Below are positions 14,544-23,051 of a stretch of DNA of 44,682 nucleotides, one piece after another. The stretch comes from Deltaproteobacteria bacterium (GTDB lineage: Bacteria > Desulfobacterota > Desulfomonilia > UBA1062). The translations under genes and the position numbers were made by a program. The DNA lies in NCBI GenBank assembly GCA_018433775.1, contig JAHDQN010000076.1, positions 1 to 44,682 of the forward strand, in the 5' to 3' direction. A model generated the notes under the pieces. The model made no database searches. It saw only the letters and a program-made list of their open reading frames with translations, and was not told the origin of the DNA. Within the stretch, counting starts at the first letter, position 1. Every line of letters starts with the position of its first letter.

Positions 14544-16748
14544 ATGTCTGAGTGCGCACAGTGCAAGTTGCTGCAGAAGAGAATAAACGATTTAGAGACT
14601 GAGCTCTCGCTGCTCCGGGAGAAAGACCGGACCCAGGACGAAGCAGGGGAATCTCTCGCGTATCAGGCTGCATTCGAGCGCCTTGCGACCAATATATCCA
14701 CCAGGTTCATCAACATCGATCCGAAGATGATCGATTGGGAGATAGAAAAGACCCTGAAGATGATCGGCGAGTTCGCCTGGGTTGATCGCTGCTATGTCTA
14801 CGAGTTTTATCGGAACGGTGCAATGTGGAGAAACACCCATGAGTGGTGCGCTCCCGGTATCGAGCCGCAGATAGGTCTGCTCAAGGACCTGAAGGTCGCC
14901 GACTATCCCTGGCAGGCCGAGCGGCTGAGTCGGTTCGAAACAATCTATGTCCCTGACGTGTGCAGCCTGCCTGAAGAAGCGTCGGCAGAGAAGAGGCTCC
15001 TCGAGATACAGGACATCAAGTCGTGCGTCATGGTTCCCATGATAACCCGGGGGGCACTCTGGGGTCTTCTCGGTTTTGACTCGGTCCGTTCCCGCAAGGT
15101 CTGGTCTCGGCACGCCATATCACTGCTCAATATCGTCGGAGAGATCTTTGTGAACGCCCTGGAGCGTAAGAGGATTGAAGAAGCCCTCGAGCGAAGCGAG
15201 GAAAAAACCCGCCGGATCATCGAGCGGCTCAAGGACGACTACTTCTTTTACCGGCACGATGCCAAGGGCATCTTCACGGACGTGAGCTCGTCGGTGGTGA
15301 ATGTCCTGGGATATTCCCGGGAGGAGTTCCTGACCGAGTATACCAGATATCTCACGGACAATCCGATCAATAAAGAAGGAATCCGGCGGACGCTGGAGAG
15401 CCTCCAGGGTGTTCCGCAGGAGCCCTATGAGCTCGAGGCGGTTCGCAAGGACGGTCAGAAGGTCGTCCTGGAGGTGCAGGAGATACTGATTTCCTATGAG
15501 GAGGGGCGTGCTGTCGCCATCGAGGGGTTGGCGCACGACATTACCAAGCGGAAAAAGATCGAGGATAACCTCCGGACAGCCAAGGAAGAGCTCGAGAGGC
15601 GGGTGCAGGAACGAACCGCCGAGCTGCGCGATGCCAACCTCCAGCTCAGGCAAAAGGTCGAGGAGTACCAGTGGGCGGAGCAGATGATCACCCAGCTGCT
15701 CCAGGAGCAGCAGATTCTGCTTGATTCCGTTCCCGCCCTCATCTTCTTCATGAGCAGCGATTACCGGATGATCCGGGTCAACAAGGCCTTTGCCGAGCTG
15801 TTCGGGAAGACGAAGGAGGAGCTCGAGGGCGAGTCGTACTTCTCCATCGGACTGGTTGAGAACGATGCACAGGCGTTCGCAAAGGAAGACGAGGAGATCA
15901 TCCGCACGGGCCGGCCCAAAAGGCACATCCTCAGAAAGTTCACCATAGACAACCAGCCGAAGTGGGTGCTGACCGACAAGATTCCGTACACGGACAGAAG
16001 CGGGAAAACCATCGGGGTCATCGGGTTCTCGCTCGATGTATCGGATTATCAGATCGCACAGGAGGTCATTATCTCACTGAGCCAGAAGCTGATCAAGGCC
16101 CAGGAAATCGAACGCCAGAGAATTTCCCGCTATCTCCACGACAACGTGGCGCAGAACCTCTCGACCGTGCGCATGGACTGCGAGACACTGTGCAAGGACC
16201 TCTCGGTGCAGCATCCGGCGCTGAGGGGCAAGGCGTCCGAGATGTCGGACATCCTTCAGCTCACCATCGCCGAGGTGCGCAACCTGTCGTATGACCTGCG
16301 CCCCCCGGGTCTGGAGCAGATGGGGCTCGCCCGGACGATTTACCGGCTCTGCGAGGACTTTCAGAAGCGCAGCGGCATCGCGGTGGATTTTTACTCCGCC
16401 GGGATGGACAACCTCAAGCTGGATTTCGATACCGAGATCAACCTGTACCGCATCGTGCAGGAGGCCCTCAACAATATCAAAAAGCACGCCGAGGCCGACC
16501 TGGTCGTTGTCAGGCTGGTGGCGTCCTATCCGAACATACTGCTCCGCATCGAGGACAACGGCAAAGGATTCGAAGTGCCGGACCACTACGATATTCTTCT
16601 GAACAAGAAGTGCATGGGGCTGCAGAGCATGCACGAACGAGTCCGCCTGATTCAGGGTAAGATGAAGATCCAGTCGAAGCTGAAGAAAGGAACGAAGATC
16701 CTGGTGGAGTCACCACCCAGGCCCGAAGGGAAGAGGTATGAGCGATAA
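14544..16748 (+). CDS. GAF-PAS-PAS sensor histidine kinase, NarX/HisKA_3 type
   Basis: A 734-residue soluble kinase. A short coiled N-terminus (CAQCKLLQKRINDLETEL) precedes a GAF domain (about 40-200). A PAS domain (215-330), a coiled coil (335-385) and a second PAS (390-505) follow. The HisKA_3 box RISRYLHDNVAQNLS carries His532, and the HATPase has DNGKGF. The start is uncertain: ATG 14544 has no ribosome-binding site, whereas a TTG at 14514 lies 12 bases after AGGAGG. A 22-codon frame beginning at 14483 ends across ATG 14544, which could couple translation. It overlaps its regulator gene by 11 bases. The GAF domain closely resembles that of the kinase at 7121-8779. Confidence 0.92.
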   Translation: MSECAQCKLLQKRINDLETELSLLREKDRTQDEAGESLAYQAAFERLATNISTRFINIDPKMIDWEIEKTLKMIGEFAWVDRCYVYEFYRNGAMWRNTHEWCAPGIEPQIGLLKDLKVADYPWQAERLSRFETIYVPDVCSLPEEASAEKRLLEIQDIKSCVMVPMITRGALWGLLGFDSVRSRKVWSRHAISLLNIVGEIFVNALERKRIEEALERSEEKTRRIIERLKDDYFFYRHDAKGIFTDVSSSVVNVLGYSREEFLTEYTRYLTDNPINKEGIRRTLESLQGVPQEPYELEAVRKDGQKVVLEVQEILISYEEGRAVAIEGLAHDITKRKKIEDNLRTAKEELERRVQERTAELRDANLQLRQKVEEYQWAEQMITQLLQEQQILLDSVPALIFFMSSDYRMIRVNKAFAELFGKTKEELEGESYFSIGLVENDAQAFAKEDEEIIRTGRPKRHILRKFTIDNQPKWVLTDKIPYTDRSGKTIGVIGFSLDVSDYQIAQEVIISLSQKLIKAQEIERQRISRYLHDNVAQNLSTVRMDCETLCKDLSVQHPALRGKASEMSDILQLTIAEVRNLSYDLRPPGLEQMGLARTIYRLCEDFQKRSGIAVDFYSAGMDNLKLDFDTEINLYRIVQEALNNIKKHAEADLVVVRLVASYPNILLRIEDNGKGFEVPDHYDILLNKKCMGLQSMHERVRLIQGKMKIQSKLKKGTKILVESPPRPEGKRYER

Positions 16749-17415
16749 GAAAACCATTGTGATCATCGATGACCACCCGCTGTTCAGAGAAGGCTTGAAA
16801 TCAATGATCTCCCGCGATCCTCATTTCGAGGTCGTCGGAGAGGCCGGGACCGGCCGGGAAGGCATCCGGGTTGCGAGCGAGATGAAGCCCGACCTCGTGG
16901 TCGTGGACATTTCGCTGCCGGATAAGAGCGGTATTCAGGTAACCCGGGAGATCCGCGGGGTCTTGCCCAAGGCCAGGGTGATGGTCATCAGTATGCACTC
17001 GAAGATCGACTATGTCACGGAATCACTCAAGAGCGGCGCATCCGGGTATCTGATCAAGGAAACCGCATCGGATATGCTGATCCAGGGCCTCCAGAAGGTC
17101 GCCAAGGGCGAATATTTCCTGGACAACTCCCTTTCCCATGAGATCGTCTCGAATCTGATCGGATTTTCTGCAAAGGAACAGAGCATGTCCGATATCGCCT
17201 ACCGCGATCTGACGTCGCGGGAGCAGGAGGTCATGCGGCTGCTGGTCGAAGGCTTCACCTCGAAGGAGATATCCGACAAGCTCTGCATCAGCCCCAAGAC
17301 AGTTGAAAACCACCGCACCAATATCATGAACAAGCTCGGTATTCACCGAACGGTCGAGCTGATCCGGTACGCCGCGCGGCTGGGCCTGATCGATGTGGAC
17401 AGCTGGAAGGAGTAG
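16738..17415 (+). CDS. NarL/FixJ-family response regulator (LuxR-type HTH)
   Basis: A 225-residue regulator with a receiver domain (acidic pair at residues 11-12, phospho-acceptor Asp57 in VVDISLPDKSG) and a C-terminal LuxR-type helix-turn-helix (LTSREQEVMRLLVEGFTSKEIS then SPKTVENHRTNIMNKLGI). It overlaps the upstream kinase by 11 bases, so it is the cognate partner. It lies 255 bp before the alanine dehydrogenase gene on the same strand and may control the Ald-aminotransferase-AOR genes; that link is only positional. Confidence 0.95.
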   Translation: MSDKKTIVIIDDHPLFREGLKSMISRDPHFEVVGEAGTGREGIRVASEMKPDLVVVDISLPDKSGIQVTREIRGVLPKARVMVISMHSKIDYVTESLKSGASGYLIKETASDMLIQGLQKVAKGEYFLDNSLSHEIVSNLIGFSAKEQSMSDIAYRDLTSREQEVMRLLVEGFTSKEISDKLCISPKTVENHRTNIMNKLGIHRTVELIRYAARLGLIDVDSWKE

Positions 17416-17670
17416 CAGCGCCGTCCTTTCGGGCTGCATATACCACAGTCCGTTCTCCAAAGGATGCCCTGTCTTCCTGGGCCCTCGATAAGAGAGTCAG
17501 CAGAGGGGATCGTGTCTTGATTCACGCATGGGTTGATTCACCTAGCCCGGTTAGGGAAATCTCCCGATTCAATGATGTTATTTCCTAAGAATATGAGGTT
17601 TTGGCTCTATGGACCTTTTCAGGCCAAAAGTGGATAAACACCGTAGAATAAATTCTCCAGGAGGAACAAG

Positions 17671-18780
17671 ATGGTCATTGGAGTTCCAAAGGAAATCAAG
17701 GATAAGGAATTCAGAGTTTCAGCAACCCCGGTGCAGGCATACGGGTTTGTTGCTGCGGGGCATAAGGTTCTTGTAGAGAAGAATGCCGGCATCGGAGCAG
17801 GTTTTCCTGACAGCGAGTATGCTGCTGCGGGCGCAGAGATCGTCGACAGCGCCGATACGGTATGGGCCAAGGCGGATATGATCTACAAGGTCAAGGAGCC
17901 GCTCGAGGCCGAGTATCCGAGGATGAGAGAAGGCCAGGTGGTTTTCACCTACTTCCATCTCGCACCGGCACCGGAGCTCACCCAGGCCTGCCTGAAGAGC
18001 AAGGCCACCTGTATTGCGTTCGAGACCATTGAAAAGGGCAGAACGCTTCCCCTGCTCGCACCCATGAGCGAGATCGCAGGCCGCATGTCCATTATCTGCG
18101 GCGCGTACTTCTCACAGATCCATGCGGGCGGCACGGGCACCCTGCCCGGCGGTGTTCCCGGCGTTGCCCCCGGCAACGTGCTGATCGTGGGCGGCGGCAT
18201 CGTGGGAACCAACGCTGCCAAAATGGCAGTGGGTCTCCGCGCCAATGTCGCGATCACCGACATCGACCTCGACAGGCTGCGCTATCTGGACGACATCTTC
18301 GGCGGCACGGTGAAAACCATTGCCTCTTCACCGGCAGCGATCGCCGATTATGCCGCTCAGGCAGATATCCTCGTGGGCAGCGTGCTGATCAAGGGCGCCA
18401 AGGCACCCCAGCTCGTGACCGAAGATATCGTCAAGACCATGAAGAAGGGCGCTGTGATCGTGGACGTGGCCATAGACCAGGGTGGAGCTGTCGAGACGTC
18501 CCATGTCACCTATCACACGGACCCGGTCTTCATGAAGCACGGTGTGTGCCATTATTGCGTGGGGAATATGCCCGGTGCCTATGCGAGAACCTCTTCGCAG
18601 GCCCTTGCGAATGCGACGTTCCCCTATGCGATGAAACTGGTGAACATGGGCTGGAAAAAGGCCCTGGCAAGCGATCCGGGATTCCTGATGGGGCTGAACG
18701 CCCACGACGGCAAACTCACCTGCGCACCGGTGGGTAAGGACCAGAACATTCCCTGCGTGGCTCCCGAATCTGTTCTCTAA
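17671..18780 (+). CDS. ald: Alanine dehydrogenase
   Basis: A 369-residue NAD-dependent enzyme, close to the usual 370, converting L-alanine, water and NAD+ to pyruvate, ammonium and NADH. Family landmarks are MVIGVPKEIKDKEFRVS with the substrate-binding Arg, YKVKEP with the catalytic Lys, YFHLA with the catalytic His, the Rossmann loop GGGIVGTNAAK, VDVAIDQGG and CVGNMPGA. ATG 17671 follows AGGAGG. A class III aminotransferase gene lies 113 bp downstream, an arrangement known from taurine degradation (Tpa with Ald), where Ald recycles the alanine made by transamination. A weak inverted repeat TTTTGGC/GCCAAAA (17599-17639) lies in the leader. Confidence 0.97.
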   Translation: MVIGVPKEIKDKEFRVSATPVQAYGFVAAGHKVLVEKNAGIGAGFPDSEYAAAGAEIVDSADTVWAKADMIYKVKEPLEAEYPRMREGQVVFTYFHLAPAPELTQACLKSKATCIAFETIEKGRTLPLLAPMSEIAGRMSIICGAYFSQIHAGGTGTLPGGVPGVAPGNVLIVGGGIVGTNAAKMAVGLRANVAITDIDLDRLRYLDDIFGGTVKTIASSPAAIADYAAQADILVGSVLIKGAKAPQLVTEDIVKTMKKGAVIVDVAIDQGGAVETSHVTYHTDPVFMKHGVCHYCVGNMPGAYARTSSQALANATFPYAMKLVNMGWKKALASDPGFLMGLNAHDGKLTCAPVGKDQNIPCVAPESVL

Positions 18781-18893
18781 CGTCAGCAGCGAGCACATGG
18801 CATCGGCATGAATCACGGTGAAGGGTTTTCACGAAAATAAGAGTGAGGGTGAATCTGCCGGTGCCTTTACTGACAAACAACTAGGAGGATGAA

Positions 18894-20306
18894 ATGACCA
18901 AAGAGCAAAGAGAAGCAAAGATTGCGGAACTCAATTGGCCGGAAGCTCCGAAGCTCGTCACCAGCCTTCCCGGGCCCAAGGGCCTTGAGATGTTCCAGGA
19001 GGCGATGCAGTGGGAGACCATTCAGAGGCCTGCCGGCTCTGTTTTCCCCATTGCCGCCGCAGAATCCTTCGGCGCATGCTTCAAGGATGTTGACGGGAAC
19101 GTTCTCATCGACCTCGCGGGGGGCGTGGGTGTGAAATCCACCGGCAGCTGCCACCCCAAAGTGGTGGAGGCCATCAGGAAGCAGGCCGGCATCCAGGGCC
19201 ACGCGGTCGACTTCGCAACTCCGATCAAGCACGAGCTCGTCAAGATTATGCGCAAGACCGCTCCCAATGGACTGAAGGACAACTGCTTCCTGGCATTCTG
19301 CCAGAGCGGCACCGCAGCCGGCGAAACCGCCATAAAGCAGGCGAAGATGATCACCGGCAGAAATCAGATCGTGGTATTCGAGGGTGCTTATCACGGCGTG
19401 TACGGTCATACCAACGCCATGACCACCGGCGAGGGTTATCGCCACGGTTACGGCCAGCTCATGCCCGGCATCGTGCATCTGCCCTATCCGTACTGCTATC
19501 GCTGCCCCTTCGGGATGGAGTATCCCAAGTGCGACATGCAGTGTGCCAAGTATGTCGAGTGGAAGATCAACACCCCCTACACCGGTGTAGATGACGTCGC
19601 GGCCATCGTGTGCGAAGGTCTGCAGGGTGAGGGTGGATACCTGGTCGCTCCCAAGGAGTGGTGGCCGATGCTCAAGAAGACAGCCGAGAAGGCAGGTGCA
19701 CTGTGCGTCTGTGACGAGGTACAGTCCGGATTCGGCCGCAGCGGCAAGCTCTGGGCAGCCGAGTACTATGACTTCGACCCGGATATCGAGATCTTCGGTA
19801 AGGGCGTGGGCAACGACATGCCGGTTACCGGTGTCATGACCGACAGCAAGTACTGGGATAAGCTCACCGGTCAGTCCCAGCCGAACACCTTTGCCGGCAA
19901 CGGTATCACCATGGCGGCGGCAAAGGCCAATTTCGACATCATGCTCGATCCCGAGATGAATCTCATGGCCCGCGCCAATGAGCTCGGTGCACATTTCGAA
20001 GCAAGGATGAAGGAAGCCCAGAAGACCATCGAGCAGATCGGTGACATCAGAGGCGTAGGTCTCTTCCGGTCCATCGAGCTGGTCAAGGATCCGGCGACCA
20101 AAGAGCCGACCGATCCCAATCTCTTCAACGAGCTGCTCCCCGCGATCTACTCCAAGGGTGTTCTGAGCATTCCGTGCGGCAAGTTTGCGAACGTCATGCG
20201 GTTCATGCCCTCTCTGACGATCACCCAGGAGCATTTCGACAAGGCGCTCGACATCGTCATCGAAACCCTCGGCGAGTTCAAGGACAAGATGGCAGGCAAG
20301 AAATAG
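18894..20306 (+). CDS. Class III (omega-amino) aminotransferase, PLP-dependent
   Basis: A 470-residue fold-type I aminotransferase. It shows the PLP-phosphate region QSGTAAGETAIK, FEGAYHG, the cofactor Asp274 in CDEVQSGFGRSG and the Schiff-base Lys303 in FGKGVGNDMP. A C-x2-C-x8-C-x3-C cluster (Cys201, 204, 213, 217) could bind metal. Class III enzymes act on distal amino groups (GABA, beta-alanine, ornithine, taurine), usually with pyruvate or 2-oxoglutarate. The adjacent ald gene argues for pyruvate as acceptor, and the following AOR for an aldehyde product that is oxidised to an acid. The amine substrate cannot be read from sequence. ATG 18894 follows AGGAGG. Confidence 0.93.
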   Translation: MTKEQREAKIAELNWPEAPKLVTSLPGPKGLEMFQEAMQWETIQRPAGSVFPIAAAESFGACFKDVDGNVLIDLAGGVGVKSTGSCHPKVVEAIRKQAGIQGHAVDFATPIKHELVKIMRKTAPNGLKDNCFLAFCQSGTAAGETAIKQAKMITGRNQIVVFEGAYHGVYGHTNAMTTGEGYRHGYGQLMPGIVHLPYPYCYRCPFGMEYPKCDMQCAKYVEWKINTPYTGVDDVAAIVCEGLQGEGGYLVAPKEWWPMLKKTAEKAGALCVCDEVQSGFGRSGKLWAAEYYDFDPDIEIFGKGVGNDMPVTGVMTDSKYWDKLTGQSQPNTFAGNGITMAAAKANFDIMLDPEMNLMARANELGAHFEARMKEAQKTIEQIGDIRGVGLFRSIELVKDPATKEPTDPNLFNELLPAIYSKGVLSIPCGKFANVMRFMPSLTITQEHFDKALDIVIETLGEFKDKMAGKK

Positions 20307-20329
20307 TACGTTACTACCCCGTGAACGAC

Positions 20330-20362
20330 ATCCTGGTCCCGGCTTTAAGCCGGGGCCAGGAT
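20330..20362 (+). terminator. Strong hairpin after the aminotransferase gene
   Basis: The arms 20330-20343 and 20349-20362 form a 14-bp stem with one U:G pair and a five-base loop, 24 bp after the stop codon. There is no U-run, so it may be a factor-dependent terminator or a 3'-end stabiliser between the aminotransferase and AOR genes. Confidence 0.55.
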
Positions 20363-20592
20363 CATCCATACAAGGATGACGAACACCAAAAGCTGTACCC
20401 ATGTCCAAACGTGAAGAGACCATGCAGCAAACAGCTTTAAGGATACACATGCCCACAGATGTTCACGTGTCGCTGATCTCCAGCCAGCTCTTCCCGTGAA
20501 CGTTTAAGAACCTGAATCATCGAGAGGGATTACAAGCCGTCTTGGCTGTGATCTCATGAAAACACTGCAAGAAAGAAAATGGGGGAAACTCA

Positions 20593-22299
20593 ATGAGAAG
20601 GTTATTACGAGTCAATCTGAAAAAGAAGACGTATGCCTGGGAGGAGTTGAATTCCACGTATAGGAAATACGCCGGACACGGACTCATCACCAGCATACTG
20701 TTCAACGAGATGGACCCGAAAGCGGATGCGCTCGGCCCGGAAAACAAGCTCATCATCGCCACGGGTCTTTTGTCGGGTACACCCTTTCCCAATGCAAACA
20801 GGGTCAGCATAGGAGCCAAGAGCCCGCTGACCGGCGGCATCAAGGAGGCGAACTCCGGCGGAACCGCCGCAAAGGTTCTGGCCCAGATGGGTATCGCAGC
20901 TGTCGTTTTCGAGGATGCGGCCGACGATTGGACAACCGTGAAGGTTACCAAAGACGGCGCGACCTTCGAGAGTGCTTCTGCCCTGGTGGGTAAGGGGAAC
21001 TATGACATCCTGAATACGTACAATAAGGACTATGCATCGGTTATCTCCATCGGACAGGCGGGCGAGAAGCTTGCGAAGAGCTCAGCGATCTCGGTGGGCA
21101 CGTCCGACGGTCACCCGCGCATGGCTGCCCGTGGAGGCATCGGGGCGGTTATGGGATCGAAGAAGCTCAAGCTCGTGCTCATCGATGATACCGGTGCCGG
21201 CAAGGTAGAGATCCCGGCAGACAAGAAAGACGTTTTCAGGGAAAACGTGCGGGCCATGAGCAAGGCTATCATGGATTTCCCCATGACGGGCGGCCTGAAG
21301 GCACTGGGAACAGCCGTGCTGGTGAACCTGGTGGATCAGATGGGCTGCGCGCCGACCAAGAATTTCCGTTACGGGCGTTGCGAAGGCCACGAGAAGCTCT
21401 CGGGCGAATACATGATGGAGCTCTCCCAGAAAAGGCCGAACTTCGTCATGACCCATAAGTGCAGCGATGGTTGTCTCGTAAGCTGCTCCAACATTCTCAC
21501 CGACGAGCAGGGCAATCTGCTCTGTGCGAGCGTCGAGTACGAGACCCTGGCCCTGGTGGGCACCAACTGCTGCATCACTGATCTCGATGCAGTGGCGAAG
21601 ATCAACTATATCTGCAACGATGTCGGGGTTGACACCATGGAAGTCGGCTGCGCCCTGGCGATCTGCATGGATGCCGGACTCCTCGCATGGGGCGACGGAG
21701 ATGCCGCGGTCAAGCTTGCCTCCGAGATGAAGGAAGGAACCGAGAAAGGCTCCATGCTCATCGACGGCGCCCAGGCAACCGGCGAAAAGCTCGGGGTCTC
21801 CCGGATTCCCACCGTGAAGCGCCAGGCCCTCGCAGGCTATGATCCTCGCTTCCTGAAGGGAACGGGCGTCACTTACGCCACATCGCCCATGGGTGCAGAC
21901 CACACTTCCGGTAATATCATCCCGACCCCGGACGGTGACTATAATCCCATTGCACAGACCGGCCAGGGCCCTGTGTCCACGTTTGTTCAGAGGCACAACA
22001 CGGCTGTCGACTGCATGGGATTCTGCCTCTTCCCTTATCTCGTCTGCTGCGCAGTACCCGCGCTCTATCAGCACATCAACACGTGCGCAGGGATCATGCT
22101 GGGCGAAGATGTCTCGGAGAATTATTTCATAGAGCTCGGGGCGGACGTCATCAACATGGAGCTCAAGTTCAACGAACGCGCAGGCATCACCAAGGCGGAC
22201 GACAAGCTGCCCGACTTCTTCTACTCCGAGAAGCTCGATACCTGTGATCAGGTATTCGATGTCGACACCAAGGAGATCGAGGCGGTTCACGATCGTTAA
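20593..22299 (+). CDS. aor: Aldehyde:ferredoxin oxidoreductase (tungsten family)
   Basis: A 568-residue member of the AOR family: N-terminal domain (MRRLLRVNLKKKTYAWEEL), NRVSIGAKSPLTGG, ARGGIGAVMGSKKLK, then the cluster-binding HKCSDGCLVSCSN with Cys290, 294 and 298. A further Cys-rich segment (DCMGFC) near the C-terminus probably gives the fourth ligand. The spacing C-x3-C-x3-C differs by one residue from the C-x2-C-x3-C of Pyrococcus AOR. These enzymes use a tungsten bis-pyranopterin and one [4Fe-4S] cluster to oxidise aldehydes to acids, reducing ferredoxin. It is probably cytoplasmic: no signal peptide. ATG 20593 follows GGGGGA. The neighbours suggest the aldehyde comes from the aminotransferase. 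Confidence 0.93.
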   Translation: MRRLLRVNLKKKTYAWEELNSTYRKYAGHGLITSILFNEMDPKADALGPENKLIIATGLLSGTPFPNANRVSIGAKSPLTGGIKEANSGGTAAKVLAQMGIAAVVFEDAADDWTTVKVTKDGATFESASALVGKGNYDILNTYNKDYASVISIGQAGEKLAKSSAISVGTSDGHPRMAARGGIGAVMGSKKLKLVLIDDTGAGKVEIPADKKDVFRENVRAMSKAIMDFPMTGGLKALGTAVLVNLVDQMGCAPTKNFRYGRCEGHEKLSGEYMMELSQKRPNFVMTHKCSDGCLVSCSNILTDEQGNLLCASVEYETLALVGTNCCITDLDAVAKINYICNDVGVDTMEVGCALAICMDAGLLAWGDGDAAVKLASEMKEGTEKGSMLIDGAQATGEKLGVSRIPTVKRQALAGYDPRFLKGTGVTYATSPMGADHTSGNIIPTPDGDYNPIAQTGQGPVSTFVQRHNTAVDCMGFCLFPYLVCCAVPALYQHINTCAGIMLGEDVSENYFIELGADVINMELKFNERAGITKADDKLPDFFYSEKLDTCDQVFDVDTKEIEAVHDR

Positions 22300-23051
22300 T
22301 CATCAAAGAATAAGGTTGTCAGCACCAATTGTTGCAGGGCGTATGGGTCTGGTTGAGATGATCTCTACTGCATCTGAGACGGAAGCGGGAAAAGCGACTG
22401 GGAAGGTTGATGCGAAACTCATGATTCATAATCAGCTCAGAAACCCTGCAACAGTTCCACAGGTTGGCCCGAGGGACTCCATCCGAAGAAAGGCCGTTTC
22501 AAGCACGAATCTTCGGGCCATAACCGAGAGCATGCATCCTCTATCGGACGTCCAGGTACATCCGGATCATGAACCAGATCGATGTCCGAACCTGAAAAAT
22601 CCCACGATATTTTTATATGATGAACACGGGATGTTCCTCTCATACCTGGGCCGAGGACACGTACGATCAGCGTTCGGAACGACTCCCCAGGGAAACACCC
22701 GGACGGAAAGAGGGCATGAATATTTCGCGTCCTCGCGTTCGCTCGGATTTCATCATGCCTCAGGGCTGGTGAATAATCATACCGGCACGAGAAAAAGCCC
22801 GAAATCGGAACACCCGATTGCGGGCTTTCGATCGAGCAGCGCCGCAGGACACAGGCTTTCCACAACGGGTACATTACTCTGCGACTGCTCCGGGAAACTC
22901 ACACCTTTTCAGACCAGGAACGAGCATTGTGCGGATGAAGACCTTTGGTCGCATGCCGGAGTCTTCGACTGTTCACGAGCGTTCTCCAGTCATGGAACCG
23001 TGAGAAGAGCGGGGCTTGATATATAAAAAACGGAAAACTGGGAGGGTTTTT
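22300..23051 (+). other. Intergenic region (752 bp) with two inverted repeats
   Basis: TGTTGCAGGG (22330-22339) and CCCTGCAACA (22444-22453) are exact complements enclosing 104 bases, which could form a structured RNA just after AOR. A second hairpin spans 22794-22828. A 260-codon open frame (22244-23026) runs through the region but overlaps the end of AOR and has no domain, so I do not call it. The ribosome-binding site GGAGGG of the next gene is at 23041-23046. Confidence 0.45.
22794..22828. terminator. Hairpin with a T-run on the minus-strand side
   Basis: AAAGCCCG (22794-22801) pairs with CGGGCTTT (22821-22828), and inside it ATCGG pairs with CCGAT, with a single A-G mismatch between them. 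Read on the minus strand the stem is followed by T residues (from the A-run at 22792-22796); on the plus strand only TTT follows. Possibly bidirectional. Confidence 0.5.

Noticed and set aside
22784..22798. CGGCACG followed by GC near 22797 as a sigma-54 promoter
   Set aside because: The spacing between GG and GC is 11 and the TTGC element is absent.
22244..23026. A 260-codon open frame between AOR and the MFS gene
   Set aside because: It overlaps the end of AOR, has no ribosome-binding site or domain, and its composition is that of a shifted frame.
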